From Bradyrhizobium sp. CB2312 (lineage in GTDB: Bacteria; Pseudomonadota; Alphaproteobacteria; Rhizobiales; Xanthobacteraceae), in contig NZ_CP121668.1 of NCBI RefSeq assembly GCF_029714425.1, positions 5,849,501 through 5,913,500 of the forward strand: a stretch of 64,000 bases of DNA, given 5' to 3'. A program made the position numbers and the translations under genes. Below, in pieces: positions 26,497 to 34,826 of this stretch (its first letter is position 1; each line of letters opens with the position of its first letter). The notes below the pieces were generated by a model that worked only from the letters and a program-made list of their open reading frames with translations, ran no database searches and was not told the origin of the DNA.

Positions 26497-27486
26497 TCAC
26501 CGCGCTCCGACGTCGAGCACGATCTTTCCTTTCGGCTGAGGCCGCACGCGTTCCAGCATCAAATGAGCCTCGCGCGCATCCGCGAGGGGGAGGACTGCCC
26601 CGACGTTGGTTCGCAGTTTTCCATCATCGATGAAGCGAGCGATCTCCGTCAGATATTGGCTGGTGACGTTGACCAGAAAGAAGGCGGCTTCGACACCATG
26701 GCGCCTTGCAAGATCCTGATCGGGACGGGACACTGCCGAAATCAGCTTGCCGCCGCGCCGAAGCACCTGGAACGAGCGGCTTTGGGTTTCGCCGCCGACC
26801 AGATCAATCACGGCGTCGGCATCCCGAACTTCTTCCTCGAAGCGCTGCGTCCGGTAGTCGATCACCGTATTTGCGCTCAGATTGCGCACGATGGAAATAT
26901 CGCCCGTCGATGCGGTTACGACGGTTTGCACACCCGCGTGATGGGCCAATTGAACCGCATAGGATCCAACGTTGCCGGCCGCACCGTGAATGACCACAGT
27001 TTGACCTGCCTTGAGTTGGGCATGATCAAACAACGCCTGCCATGCCGTCACGGCAACAACAGGAACGGACGCGGCTTCAACGTGGGTTAGCGAGGTTGGC
27101 TTGTTCGAGACCATGCCCGCGGAAGCTACAGCGTACTCGGCGTAGGCCCCGACAAACTGCGGATTCGTAACACCATAAACCTGATCTCCCACACGTAGTT
27201 CGGTGACTCCGGGTCCCATCCCGACGATTTCGCCGGACAGATCCGAGCCCAGAGTGAGGGGGAGCGGTTGCGGCAATGCGCTCTTGCCGGACCTGATCCA
27301 CCCATCCCATGGGCCAACTCCAGCGGCCGCAACTTTGACCAGGACCTCGCCAGGACCTGGCTCGGGTCGCGGCACGCGCTCGAACTTCATGACCTCTGGC
27401 GACCCAAACTCGTGCACGCGCCAGGCCATCATTGTTGACTGGGTTCGCTCTTCATCTAGTCGAGGAACGATGCTGCTGGAGGTCAT
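26497..27486 (-). CDS. NADP-dependent quinone oxidoreductase-like MDR protein
   Basis: This 329-aa protein starts at ATG 27486 behind AAGGAGCATGAG; ATGs at 27432/27429 match the usual family N terminus (MMAWRVHEFGSPEV). It is a zinc-independent medium-chain reductase: GEVLVKVAAAGVGPWDGWIRSG, LGSDLSGEIVGMG, the nucleotide-binding motif VVIHGAAGNVGSYAVQLAHHAG, and no structural zinc cysteines. The family reduces quinones or enones with NADPH. A decayed copy of the GlxA 3' end lies just upstream. Confidence 0.9.
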   Translation of the reverse strand: MTSSSIVPRLDEERTQSTMMAWRVHEFGSPEVMKFERVPRPEPGPGEVLVKVAAAGVGPWDGWIRSGKSALPQPLPLTLGSDLSGEIVGMGPGVTELRVGDQVYGVTNPQFVGAYAEYAVASAGMVSNKPTSLTHVEAASVPVVAVTAWQALFDHAQLKAGQTVVIHGAAGNVGSYAVQLAHHAGVQTVVTASTGDISIVRNLSANTVIDYRTQRFEEEVRDADAVIDLVGGETQSRSFQVLRRGGKLISAVSRPDQDLARRHGVEAAFFLVNVTSQYLTEIARFIDDGKLRTNVGAVLPLADAREAHLMLERVRPQPKGKIVLDVGAR

Positions 27487-27997
27487 CTCATGCTCCTTGC
27501 GCTCAGTTCGTCATGCTTGCCGTCGACCGTTCGGGGCGATTGATGGGACGGGCTCGCCCGTATGTCGCAAGGACTCGTGCCCCGGACAACGAGCACGATC
27601 CCGCGGATCAGGACAGCCGTACGTCGTATCCTGACAAAGGCCTGTCGCGCCTTCGCGGCAATAGAGGCGCTTTCGTCGCCAGATGATTCTGGATCTATTC
27701 CGATTCCACTCTGCAGAAGCTGCCGCGATGTTGCGTCCAGGCGGGTGCTCAGAGGCTCACACCGAGGATGGAAATCCCACGATAGTTGCTCGCGCGCATT
27801 CGCAGGCTATGGCTGAAGAACGTCACGGCAGGACCCCAGCTTACGTTATCGGCCGGGGCAGTCCCCTCCTCGGGTTCGCGCCGCGTTCTGCGCGCCTCCT
27901 GAAACCTATTTAGACCCGCGCCGATCGAGAAGATTGGCCAGGACCCCTCCCCACGCCTAAGTCGGATCATTGGCGCCCCCTTGAACGCCCCGCTTCT
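27487..27997. other. Intergenic region with decayed GlxA 3' end
   Basis: About 510 bases without an intact gene. It contains repeat copy B and, reading minus from about 27760, STRLDATSRQLLQSGIG, a degraded match to the GlxA C terminus (STRLGVTPVQYRASFR). Nothing else was recognised. Confidence 0.5.
27575..27725. repeat. Direct repeat copy B (decayed GlxA 3' end plus spacer)
   Basis: The core at 27603-27638 differs from copy A by one base in 36. The surrounding 100 bases align more loosely, including GATCTATTCCG. It lies about 90 bases upstream of the quinone oxidoreductase-like gene. Confidence 0.7.
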
Positions 27998-28035
27998 CCA
28001 TCTAGGTACCATCCAGATAGATGGAAATTGGATGG
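27998..28035 (+). promoter_or_regulatory. Four-box operator CCATC-N6-CCATC-N6-GATGG-N6-GATGG
   Basis: Boxes are at 27998-28002, 28009-28013, 28020-28024 and 28031-28035. Each repeats at 11 bases (one helical turn), and the array is symmetric about its centre. The last box contains the ATG at 28032. This is the architecture expected for two cooperatively bound ribbon-helix-helix dimers and immediately precedes an RHH gene. Confidence 0.75.
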
Positions 28036-28460
28036 AAGCCATGGCTAGTAACGTCCGCGAAATCCGACCAAAGCCGTCGGACTCGGAGAAAATCACGATC
28101 AATCTTGGCTTCGTCGATCTCGGTCAGGTCGACTTGATGGTCCAGGAAGGATTCTACTCAAACCGCACCGATCTCATCCGAACGGCAATCCGCAACCAGC
28201 TCGAACGTCATGCCGACGTGGTCAGGCAGTCCACGGTCCGAAAGAGTTTGGACCTCGGGCTTCGGCACTACAGCCGCGAGGATCTCGAGGCGGCGCGGCG
28301 GGCGGGCGAGATGCTGCACATCAATGTTCTGGGCCTTGCCAGCATCGCCCCAGACGTGACGCCCGAACTCGCTCGCGCGACGATTGCCTCGGTCTCCGTG
28401 TTGGGGGCCCTGCACGCCAGTCCCGCCGTCAAATCCGCTCTCGCCGACAGAACGAGGTAA
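28032..28460 (+). CDS. Ribbon-helix-helix (CopG/ArcR-type) transcriptional regulator
   Basis: A 142-aa protein from ATG 28032, or 139 aa from ATG 28041, which has GGAAG closer and leaves the operator fully upstream. The RHH domain lies near residues 20-65: KITINLGFVDLGQVDLMVQ (strand and helix), then GFYSNRTDLIRTAIRNQLER. The C-terminal half is of unknown fold. It is four bases before the PHB-depolymerase-type esterase gene and probably represses both genes through the four-box operator. Similar pairs occur in Bradyrhizobium. Confidence 0.85.
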   Translation: MEAMASNVREIRPKPSDSEKITINLGFVDLGQVDLMVQEGFYSNRTDLIRTAIRNQLERHADVVRQSTVRKSLDLGLRHYSREDLEAARRAGEMLHINVLGLASIAPDVTPELARATIASVSVLGALHASPAVKSALADRTR

Positions 28461-28464
28461 GGCC

Positions 28465-29631
28465 ATGCTGAATCAGGACATCGTTCGCGAAGCCACACGC
28501 CTCACGCGCTCGGGCCAGCTCGTCGAAGCCACCGCACTACTTCAACGCATGCTTCGGGGCGAGAACGCGCCAGACGTCACCGCCCCCAGCACATACCGCT
28601 CCCACTCTACACCAGGAGAGCCGCCGACCATCGACGCTATGGCAAATGCCGCAGAGACGCGGAGCCCGCGACGGACGGCCCGTCCACCGGCGGATCTCAC
28701 CAAGAACCTGCCTGGGCTCGGACTGAGAGGATCGGTGAGACGCGTTCCGTCCATGGCGGAGATTGTGCCTCAAGGCGGTAGGTTCGTCGAAGGCGTCTAC
28801 GGTAACGCCGCGGGAAGCCGCACGTACCGCCTCTTCATCCCGAGCGGCTATCATGGCCAGGCCATTCCGCTAGTCATCATGCTCCACGGCTGCACGCAGT
28901 CGCCGGAAGATTTCGCTGCGGGCACGCGGATGAACTTCATCGCCGAAGAACAGACCTGCTTCGTGGCCTATCCCGCGCAGCGGGCCGACGCAAACCAGGC
29001 GAAATGCTGGAACTGGTTTCGCCCGGTTGACCAGCAGCGCGACAGCGGCGAGCCCTCGCTCATCGCCGGCATCAGCCGCCAGATCATGTGCGACCATTCT
29101 GTAGATCCACGGCGCATCTACGTCGCCGGACTGTCCGCCGGGGCCGCGTCCGCGGCCGTCATGGGATCGACGTACGGCGATCTGTACGCGGCGATCGGCG
29201 TCCATTCCGGACTGGCCTGCGGAGCAGCCAGCGACCTTCCCTCCGCGCTGATGGCCATGAAGCAAGGTGGCGGGCCGGAGGCACCGCCGAGCGACGGCCC
29301 GCCCGTGCCGACAATCGTCTTTCACGGCGATCGCGACACCACCGTGCATTCCAAGAACGGCGATCGGGTCGTCCGACAGTTGATCAGCGGATCCCGCACG
29401 AAGAGGAAGGTGCATCGGGGGCGGATACCTGGAGGGCATGCCTACACCCGCACGGTCCACACCGACGCCGGCGGGCGCCAAATCCTCGAACACTGGGAAA
29501 TCCACGGAGCCGGACACGCATGGTCGGGGGGCAGCCCTGCCGGCTCCTACACCGATCCGGACGGGCCGGATGCAACGAGAGAAATGCTGCGCTTCTTCCT
29601 CGAACACTCGCTCCCGCAGGGGCGGAATTGA
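28465..29631 (+). CDS. PHB depolymerase-family esterase
   Basis: This 388-aa protein starts at ATG 28465 (GAGG upstream). A 110-residue Pro/Arg-rich N-terminal part precedes the esterase_phb domain: YRLFIPSGYHGQAIPLVIML, HGCTQSPEDFAAGTRMN, lipase box VAGLSAGAASA with the Ser nucleophile, FHGDRDTTVH (Asp) and IHGAGHAWSGG (His). There is no obvious signal peptide, so an intracellular or membrane-associated polyester/feruloyl-type esterase is more likely than a secreted depolymerase. It is co-transcribed with the RHH regulator. Confidence 0.9.
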   Translation: MLNQDIVREATRLTRSGQLVEATALLQRMLRGENAPDVTAPSTYRSHSTPGEPPTIDAMANAAETRSPRRTARPPADLTKNLPGLGLRGSVRRVPSMAEIVPQGGRFVEGVYGNAAGSRTYRLFIPSGYHGQAIPLVIMLHGCTQSPEDFAAGTRMNFIAEEQTCFVAYPAQRADANQAKCWNWFRPVDQQRDSGEPSLIAGISRQIMCDHSVDPRRIYVAGLSAGAASAAVMGSTYGDLYAAIGVHSGLACGAASDLPSALMAMKQGGGPEAPPSDGPPVPTIVFHGDRDTTVHSKNGDRVVRQLISGSRTKRKVHRGRIPGGHAYTRTVHTDAGGRQILEHWEIHGAGHAWSGGSPAGSYTDPDGPDATREMLRFFLEHSLPQGRN

Positions 29632-29731
29632 GGTGGCATCCGCTTTTCATCCGATGATGGAAAGCGGAGGTCGCAATCATTCCTCATGGAACGGAAGCCC
29701 GCTGGCGCTAACCGTCCGATCTTTCAGCCAA

Positions 29732-29929
29732 TCAGGTCTTTGGCTTCTGTTTCGCTGCCGCCTCTCGAGCCATCCGCTCCGCCTTCAGACGCTCCCGGTT
29801 TGCATGGAATGCCTGCTGAACGCTTTCATGCTCGGAGACCGGCACCTTCGCACTCGTGTCGCGAAACACCTTTCGGGCTTCCCGCTCGGCCGCGGTCGGC
29901 GTCCTCCGGTCTGATGTGCGATTGTTCAT
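29732..29929 (-). CDS. Small charged hypothetical protein
   Basis: This 65-aa protein starts at ATG 29929 behind GAGGAGGGAGCA. It is highly charged and helical (TAAEREARKVFRDTSAKV, ANRERLKAERMAREAAAKQK). The composition is like the many short stress-associated proteins of Bradyrhizobium. No function is known. Confidence 0.65.
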   Translation of the reverse strand: MNNRTSDRRTPTAAEREARKVFRDTSAKVPVSEHESVQQAFHANRERLKAERMAREAAAKQKPKT

Positions 29930-29962
29930 TGCTCCCTCCTCTGGGCGCAAACGGTCCTTGCG

Positions 29963-30328
29963 CTATGTTGCGCATTCGGACCGCCAACCTAGGGGGTAGG
30001 TTTTCCCCCGGCGGGGCTTTTGGGGGCCGGGGGCATGGACTCGACTCTTCGCGACCCCATTCGTTCCAATCCCCTGGTGTCTCGAAGATTTCGCCGACTT
30101 CGGCTGCGCCTTGGCTGGCTTTTTCGCCGCCGCTTCGCCTTGCGCGGCTTCTTGGCCGGGTTGGCAGCCTTCGCCGACGCGGCCTCTGCCGACGGATCGG
30201 CCCAGCGCCTCCATCAGGTCGACGACGTTGGTCGCCGCGGGCTTCGACTTGGGCGTGATCGGTTTGCCGGCGCACATCTGGTTGATGAGGTCGATCAGCG
30301 CGGTGTCGTACCGGCTCGAAGCGGCCAA
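29963..30328 (-). pseudogene. Remnant of a Ku DNA-repair protein C terminus
   Basis: RYDTALIDLINQMCAGKPIT and NVVDLMEALGRSVG match the end of bacterial Ku (NHEJ), followed by a Lys/Ala-rich tail typical of rhizobial Ku but in a shifted frame. The beta-barrel core (about 230 residues) is missing and no ligD fragment is adjacent. It is a relic; functional Ku must be elsewhere if present. Confidence 0.7.
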
Positions 30329-30578
30329 GTCAGAGTGGTCGAACTCCTATCTCAGACGAATGTCGCTCGAACCATTTTGATTTCTGGGATGGCGGTTAGC
30401 TCGCTGTAGACGAAGAAGCCCTGAGATGGGCCGCTTCCCGAGCTTCGAAAGCCAAGCTATCGATGCTCGCGAAGCGTCAAGCTCTTTGGCGATGTGGGCA
30501 AGAGAGAGCACCGCTCCAGTTTCAACGGCCCCTTGACTGCTCAAAAAGTGCTCGTGCAAACTTGGTCCGGTCCGACCA

Positions 30579-30794
30579 CTAAAGCATCGAAAGCACAACA
30601 ACCCCATGTTCGAGCTCGCCTGAAGCAAGGCGTGCGCGTGCAATACGTTCGAACTCCGTTCGGTGCTTGTGTAGATAGCTGAACGCCTGTTTCTCAGTAC
30701 CGAATGTCGTCGCAAGCCGGCACATCTGCCGATTTGCGCCGAACGCGAGAAAGAAGGTGATCGTCCCGCCGCGCTCCGATCTAGCTCTACGCAA
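30579..30794 (-). CDS. Small hypothetical protein
   Basis: A 71-codon frame; the start is uncertain (TTG at 30794, no good ribosome site). The coherent part reads ITFFLAFGANRQMCRLATTF, then AFSYLHKHRTEFERIARARL, a pattern of short Bradyrhizobium proteins of unknown function. The start codon may have been lost (ACG-ATC after GGAGCGCGGCGGG). Confidence 0.45.
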   Translation of the reverse strand: MRRARSERGGTITFFLAFGANRQMCRLATTFGTEKQAFSYLHKHRTEFERIARARLASGELEHGVVVLSML

Positions 30795-30852
30795 GACGCC
30801 CGGCCTGTCGCATGATCGGCTCCCTGGATTTCGGCGTTTGCCTTACAGGCCA

Positions 30853-31095
30853 CTAAACCCGCGGCTTTCTCGGGCGCTTCTTCGGCGGAGGCGCTGGCAA
30901 CGCCGCCTGAAGGACTGCGTCAGCTGCTTCCTTGGCCTCACGAACTTCTCGAAGCCGCGCCATGTTCTTACGAACATGGATGGCCTGCTTTTCGACATCG
31001 GCCAATGCCCGCGCTCCTTCTTCAGCGGCCAAGCGCTTACGATCGGAACGCGCGATGGCTTCTGATGATGGCTCTGCCGGCTTCTTGGCGGTCAT
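30853..31095 (-). CDS. Small helical basic protein
   Basis: This 80-aa protein starts at ATG 31095. Nearly all helix with heptad character (RLAAEEGARALADVEKQAIH, VRKNMARLREVREAKEAADA) and a basic Pro-rich tail PPPKKRPRKPRV. Members are often annotated only as hypothetical or regulator. It lies downstream of the cspA terminator on the same strand. Confidence 0.65.
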   Translation of the reverse strand: MTAKKPAEPSSEAIARSDRKRLAAEEGARALADVEKQAIHVRKNMARLREVREAKEAADAVLQAALPAPPPKKRPRKPRV

Positions 31096-31116
31096 CGCTC
31101 GCCTGGCTCCACAACG

Positions 31117-31148
31117 ACAAAACCCGCTCAATCCAACGATTGAGCGGG
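31117..31148 (-). terminator. Rho-independent terminator of minus-strand cspA
   Basis: On the minus strand CCCGCTCAATC-GTTG-GATTGAGCGGG (11-bp stem, 4-base loop; 31123-31148) is followed by TTTTGT. It ends 22 bases before the next gene's start. Confidence 0.8.
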
Positions 31149-31191
31149 CAGAGGGCCCGTTCCAGTACATCCGTGAAACGGCGCCACGATA

Positions 31192-31401
31192 TCAAGCCAG
31201 CGAGAGGTTCTCAGCGCTGACTTTGCCTCGCATCTTGTCGGTCTTGGTCTCGAAGTTGACCTTTTGGCCCTCTCCGAGCCCGGAAAGACCAGCTCGTTCA
31301 ACGGCGCTGATATGAACGAACACATCGTTGCCGCCGTCGTTCGGCTGAATGAAACCGAAGCCCTTTTGGCCGTTGAACCACTTAACAGTACCTGTCGTCA
31401 T
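31192..31401 (-). CDS. cspA: Cold-shock protein (CspA family)
   Basis: This 69-aa protein starts at ATG 31401 behind TTTGGAGAAGAAA. Single [22 protein letters not shown] with RNP1 KGFGFI and RNP2 VFVHIS, the standard length. It is an RNA chaperone binding single-stranded nucleic acid. A long spacer upstream probably holds a leader RNA, and a strong terminator follows. A second CspA is at 54126-54335. Confidence 0.95.
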   Translation of the reverse strand: MTTGTVKWFNGQKGFGFIQPNDGGNDVFVHISAVERAGLSGLGEGQKVNFETKTDKMRGKVSAENLSLA

Positions 31402-31794
31402 TTTCTTCTCCAAAGCGCAAAAGCGCATACCGCGCGATGATCGCGCAGCTATCTTCAACTTCGACGATGTCTTTGGAAAAGGAGCCCGCGGGCGCATTCA
31501 ACAAGGCACAGCGGCTAATCGAACAGCGCTAATATACGTCAGTTTTCGGATTTTGCAAGGAGGGAAGCCAATTAGTTTCGTCCTGCCAAGTCTGTCGAGA
31601 TGCGAGAAAGAGTTTATCGATTGACAGTCGCCGACGCGAATGGTCACGTTGATGCACCAAGCTGCATTGCTGTTGCAGGCAGACTAGCACTTCGCGAACA
31701 TCGCCGCCCGTTATCCTGAAGACCGAAATGAAGCTCCTGCGCATTTGGCTGCCTGCAGGACGTATCGCGTTTGCAGCCCAGCGAGGAAACTCAA
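31402..31794. other. Divergent spacer between cspA and rpsU-like genes
   Basis: About 390 bases. The first 130 or so upstream of cspA are probably its 5' leader, and the rest must carry the rpsU-like promoter. No EcfG-type promoter or other motif was identified. Confidence 0.4.
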
Positions 31795-32070
31795 TTGCAG
31801 GTACTTGTCAGAGACAACAATGTTGAGCAGGCGCTCCGTGTTCTCAAGAAGAAGATGCAACGAGAGGGCGTCTTCCGGGAAATGAAGCAGCGTCGCTCCT
31901 ACGAAAAGCCCTCGGAGAGAAAGACCCGCGAGAAATCCGAAGCTATCCGACGAGCCCGGAAGCAGGCCCGGAAGCAGGCGATCAGGGAGGGATTGCTGCC
32001 CGCGCCCCCGAAAAAGAAGCCGTTTGAGCGGAAGCCGCCCTTGCCGGAGGTCAAAGCACGAGCGGAGTAG
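31795..32070 (+). CDS. rpsU: 30S ribosomal protein bS21
   Basis: This 91-aa protein starts at TTG 31795, six bases after GAGGAAA, giving the usual N terminus ([20 protein letters not shown]). The helical core [19 protein letters not shown] and the basic tail ([25 protein letters not shown]) fit bS21. It is an accessory paralogue sitting among stress genes rather than near ribosomal genes. bS21 helps mRNA selection on the 30S subunit; extra copies may be condition-specific. Confidence 0.9.
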   Translation: MQVLVRDNNVEQALRVLKKKMQREGVFREMKQRRSYEKPSERKTREKSEAIRRARKQARKQAIREGLLPAPPKKKPFERKPPLPEVKARAE

Positions 32071-32198
32071 AAGGTGGGCCTCGCTCCGGAGAATGCCGCA
32101 CGTTAACTGACGTTGCTTGTCGGACCTCGTGCTATCAGGGCTGCGTCACCTGTGAAGCAGCGAAGACGATGCAGATCATGCATTCGCCGTGGCGGTCC

Positions 32199-32477
32199 TT
32201 ACTGCCTGAAATCGATGCCTCGCAGCACAATGCCTGGCGGCGTGCCTTCGAACTCGGTCGCGCGATACTTGCTTGCCGCACGGGCTTCGATGCGATCTCG
32301 CAGGCGCGTGAATTGGGCTTCCCGCTGCTCGGGTCTGACTTGCGGCCCACCCTCGAGGGAGTCCATCGCAGAGGTTGAGATCGCGCAAGAAATCTCTCTG
32401 GCGCCGTTATGCATAGAGAACCGCACGATCATCCGGTCGTATTCGTGGGCGATAAAACGGCCGCTGGTCAATGTCAT
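32199..32477 (-). CDS. DUF1488-family protein
   Basis: This 92-aa protein starts at ATG 32477, seven bases after CGGAG. DUF1488 pattern: MIVRFSMHNGAREISCAIST, then SAMDSLEGG, and the C-terminal LRDRIEARAASKY and GIVLRGIDF. Function unknown; common as single short genes in rhizobia. Confidence 0.75.
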   Translation of the reverse strand: MTLTSGRFIAHEYDRMIVRFSMHNGAREISCAISTSAMDSLEGGPQVRPEQREAQFTRLRDRIEARAASKYRATEFEGTPPGIVLRGIDFRQ

Positions 32478-32580
32478 AGGTTACTCCGTTACATCATCGC
32501 TAGTTGGAAGGATCCGCCCCTCAAAGCATATCATTCTCGACTGCGTACCGCTTCGCGGTCGCAACGAGCCTGACACCGCC

Positions 32581-32877
32581 TCAGCCTTCCCCCGACAACC
32601 GGGCGAAATCATCGAACAGCGCAGCCACCAGGGCACGGTGGCGCGTGTCCTCGGCGGGGAGGCTTGCAGCATAGAGGTTGAGCAGATGCCGTGCCTTCAC
32701 CGCCGCCTCCGGCCAGGAGCCAGCCGGCACCGTCATCATGCGATTTTCCAGATCAGCCTCGCGCTCGCGCAATTCGCGCAGATTGGTTTCGACCTCGGCC
32801 AGCGCCCGGCGCAAGTCCGTCGCCTTCTGCGCGGCCATCCCGCGGTGCTTGTCAAGGTCGACCGGCTGATCCGTCAT
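32581..32877 (-). CDS. Hypothetical coiled-coil protein
   Basis: This 98-aa protein starts at ATG 32877; the ribosome site is weak. The N-terminal half is a coiled coil (DLRRALAEVETNLRELRERE), followed by a compact helical part (AVKARHLLNLYAASLPAEDT). No family name is known to me. Codon use supports coding. Confidence 0.65.
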   Translation of the reverse strand: MTDQPVDLDKHRGMAAQKATDLRRALAEVETNLRELREREADLENRMMTVPAGSWPEAAVKARHLLNLYAASLPAEDTRHRALVAALFDDFARLSGEG

Positions 32878-33124
32878 TGACTGACGCTCGCGTCTACGGT
32901 TCGCGCATGCGCAAGTTTAACCGAGCCGGCCGACAGCAGCTCCGTGGCTTCGCACGGGCCCTCGAGGGGCAAGGTGATCGTCCTGGCTGTGAGGCGACAG
33001 CTAAGAAGCTCGGACGATGGATCGTCTCCTCGTCCGTGAGGATCTCCCAGCCCCCAGCCGGCAAGACACGCTCGCTCCCGCAGATGCGGAAAGCGACGGC
33101 TTCTCGCCGCGAGCGGATGGTCAT
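32874..33124 (-). pseudogene. Frameshifted small hypothetical gene
   Basis: ATG 33124 (AAAGG upstream) reads MTIRSRREAVAFRICGSERV then LPAGGWEILTDEETI, then loses frame near 32995; the second frame continues LTARTITLPLEGPCEATELL to the stop at 32874. Together they resemble an 85-90-residue Bradyrhizobium hypothetical protein with the RVLPAG and TDEE blocks. The 251-base length confirms a net one-base loss. It overlaps the neighbouring coiled-coil gene start by four bases. Confidence 0.6.
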
Positions 33125-33378
33125 GCATGGCCTTTCGCAAGCGACGCCCCAACCGACGCTGGCTATCACGACCATGCTCCCGTTGCCTGGCAATAGCCAG
33201 CACTATCGTCACCGGGGGCGAACTAGCGTCGCGCGCGACCGTCGCCTGCAATGCACATATCGCTCGCTACCGGATCGGCGCAGGCGTAGGATCGCTGCCA
33301 TCACCGCACTTCTCAACGGCTTCGACCGGTGACTGAGGGTCACATGTGCTCCCGCCAAAGGCTTCGCAGGAGCATTCG

Positions 33379-33477
33379 ATGGCGCGCTTTCGCATTTCGG
33401 AATGGATAGTGCCGCCGGTGATCGTTCCGTTGTTTCTTCTGCTTCACGTGTGCGGAGCCACCTTACTCAATGGCTAG
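33379..33477 (+). CDS. Tiny single-span membrane protein (32 aa)
   Basis: ATG 33379 follows CAGGAG by eight bases. MARFRISEWIVPPVIVPLFL is followed by LLLHVCGATLLNG: a short basic N terminus and one membrane helix with a double proline. Similar ARF.ISEW.VPP micro-proteins recur in Bradyrhizobium. Function unknown. Confidence 0.6.
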   Translation: MARFRISEWIVPPVIVPLFLLLHVCGATLLNG

Positions 33478-33682
33478 GGCAACACGCGTACCGTATCTCG
33501 TCAGCGGGACCAACGAATACGGCAGCTCCAATCTCGGCCGCGGCCTGCGACAGTCGCGCTGCGCCTCGCACGTAAACTGCTGTGTGAAGGCTACATGGAC
33601 GGTCAGGGTCTGTACCCCGCGTGGACGCGTGCTGCAGTCGGACGAACTCGACGAACTCAAGCCACCACCAAAGGAGAACGAC

Positions 33683-33817
33683 ATGGCGAAGGGCCAGCAA
33701 CGCGGCAATCGCGAAGCCAAGAAACCGAAGAAGGAAAAAGCCAAAGTGATCGCCGCGGCCCCGAGCCGCAAAGAGGCCGCCTGGCAGCCGGACTTCGGAC
33801 CTGCAAAGAAGAAGTAG
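33683..33817 (+). CDS. Small basic hypothetical protein (44 aa)
   Basis: ATG 33683 follows AAAGGAGAACGAC. Lys-rich and disordered at first (GQQRGNREAKKPKKEKAKV), ending WQPDFGPAKKK. The pattern is common in Bradyrhizobium; a nucleic-acid-associated role is conceivable but unproven. Confidence 0.65.
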   Translation: MAKGQQRGNREAKKPKKEKAKVIAAAPSRKEAAWQPDFGPAKKK

Positions 33818-34054
33818 CGAAGAGCTGATGGCGAGCGGCGGTGCTACCGCCCGTCGACGGCTCAATGACCTCTCACCCGGCGTGATCCGAGCGGACGGCT
33901 GGCCGTCGGCCTATTGCCAAAGCGGTCTGGGTCGAAGTGCCTTTGGACCGGTAACGGCTGCCGGCCGGCCCTGTCGACGATCGGGTTTGAAACCAATCCC
34001 CATTGGGCGCATTTAGCCCCTGCGCGAGGCATCTCGCCACGAGCCGAGCGATGA

Positions 34055-34297
34055 ATGGCACGATCCTTCGAGACACGCATCTATCTCGTCCGCGTCCTGA
34101 CCGACGACCGGACGAGCAGGCTTTGGGTTGCCGCAGGACCATCTTCCGAGGACGCGGTGCGCCTGGTTCTAAACGCCATTCCTGAGGGCTGGTCCGCCTC
34201 GCCGGCGCAGGAACAATTGACTTCCGCCGAAATGGAACGGCTCGATCTGAAACAGGGCGAAGTCCACGAGATCACACGCACCATCCGCATGTGTTGA
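34055..34297 (+). CDS. Small hypothetical protein
   Basis: 80-aa protein from ATG 34055. MARSFETRIYLVRVLTDDR, SRLWVAAGPSSEDAVRLVL and GEVHEITRTIRM look like a compact alpha/beta fold. An overlapping ATG at 34049 in another frame gives no sensible protein. No family recognised. Confidence 0.6.
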   Translation: MARSFETRIYLVRVLTDDRTSRLWVAAGPSSEDAVRLVLNAIPEGWSASPAQEQLTSAEMERLDLKQGEVHEITRTIRMC

Positions 34298-34468
34298 AGG
34301 GCTACTTTGAGTTGGCTGAAAAGTGCGGCGCCCTAGTACAAAAGAGGACTAGCGATCCGGCGAATAAGAGCGCACGCTACCAAACATCACCGGCCGAGGC
34401 ACTGTCCGATAGGCGTCGGTGGCTGAGAGACCGATTGTGCTCCCGCCTGCAAGGCAGAGGAGCACGCG

Positions 34469-34660
34469 ATGTCAATCTATTCGTATGATCACGCAATACT
34501 CGCACGTTCCCGCGAAGTGATTCGCCAGTCTCTCGAACTGCTCAGATGGAGCGAGACCTGTGTTCGGCTGCATTGGAACAATCACATAGGTGAAGGCGCT
34601 GAGCCGAAGAATGCCACATTCTTGGCCGATGCAGCGAACGACCGACGATCTTTTAACTAG
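34469..34660 (+). CDS. Small hypothetical protein
   Basis: 63-aa protein from ATG 34469 behind GCAGAGGAGCACGCG. MSIYSYDHAILARSREVIRQ and SLELLRWSE recur at the start of short Bradyrhizobium proteins, usually about 45-60 aa. The gene overlaps the next one by 29 bases. Confidence 0.55.
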   Translation: MSIYSYDHAILARSREVIRQSLELLRWSETCVRLHWNNHIGEGAEPKNATFLADAANDRRSFN

Positions 34661-34826
34661 AGCGGAAGCGGCCATCGCGGAGGCGAGAGCTCTTCGTCAT
34701 GAGCGCGAACGTCTCCTGGCCACGGCTCGAATGTGGGCGTGCGCCCCTCAGATCGCCTTGCGACAAATCCAAACCGGGCTCTATGAAGGCGATGGCTTTA
34801 TGATCGGTCCGACGACCAGACGGTAG
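34632..34826 (+). CDS. Small coiled-coil hypothetical protein
   Basis: 64-aa frame from ATG 34632, weak ribosome site. TDDLLTRAEAAIAEARALRH and ERERLLATARMWA form one long helix. It overlaps the preceding small gene in another frame; the helical periodicity supports it. Confidence 0.45.
   Translation, partial: QRTTDDLLTRAEAAIAEARALRHERERLLATARMWACAPQIALRQIQTGLYEGDGFMIGPTTRR

Noticed and set aside
28601..28616. CTCCCACTCTA, resembling part of the guaA att core
   Set aside because: Short match inside the esterase coding sequence with no flanking similarity; coincidence.
34578..34605. GGAAC-N17-CGCT before a small gene
   Set aside because: The -10 element lacks the TT; not counted among the EcfG promoters.
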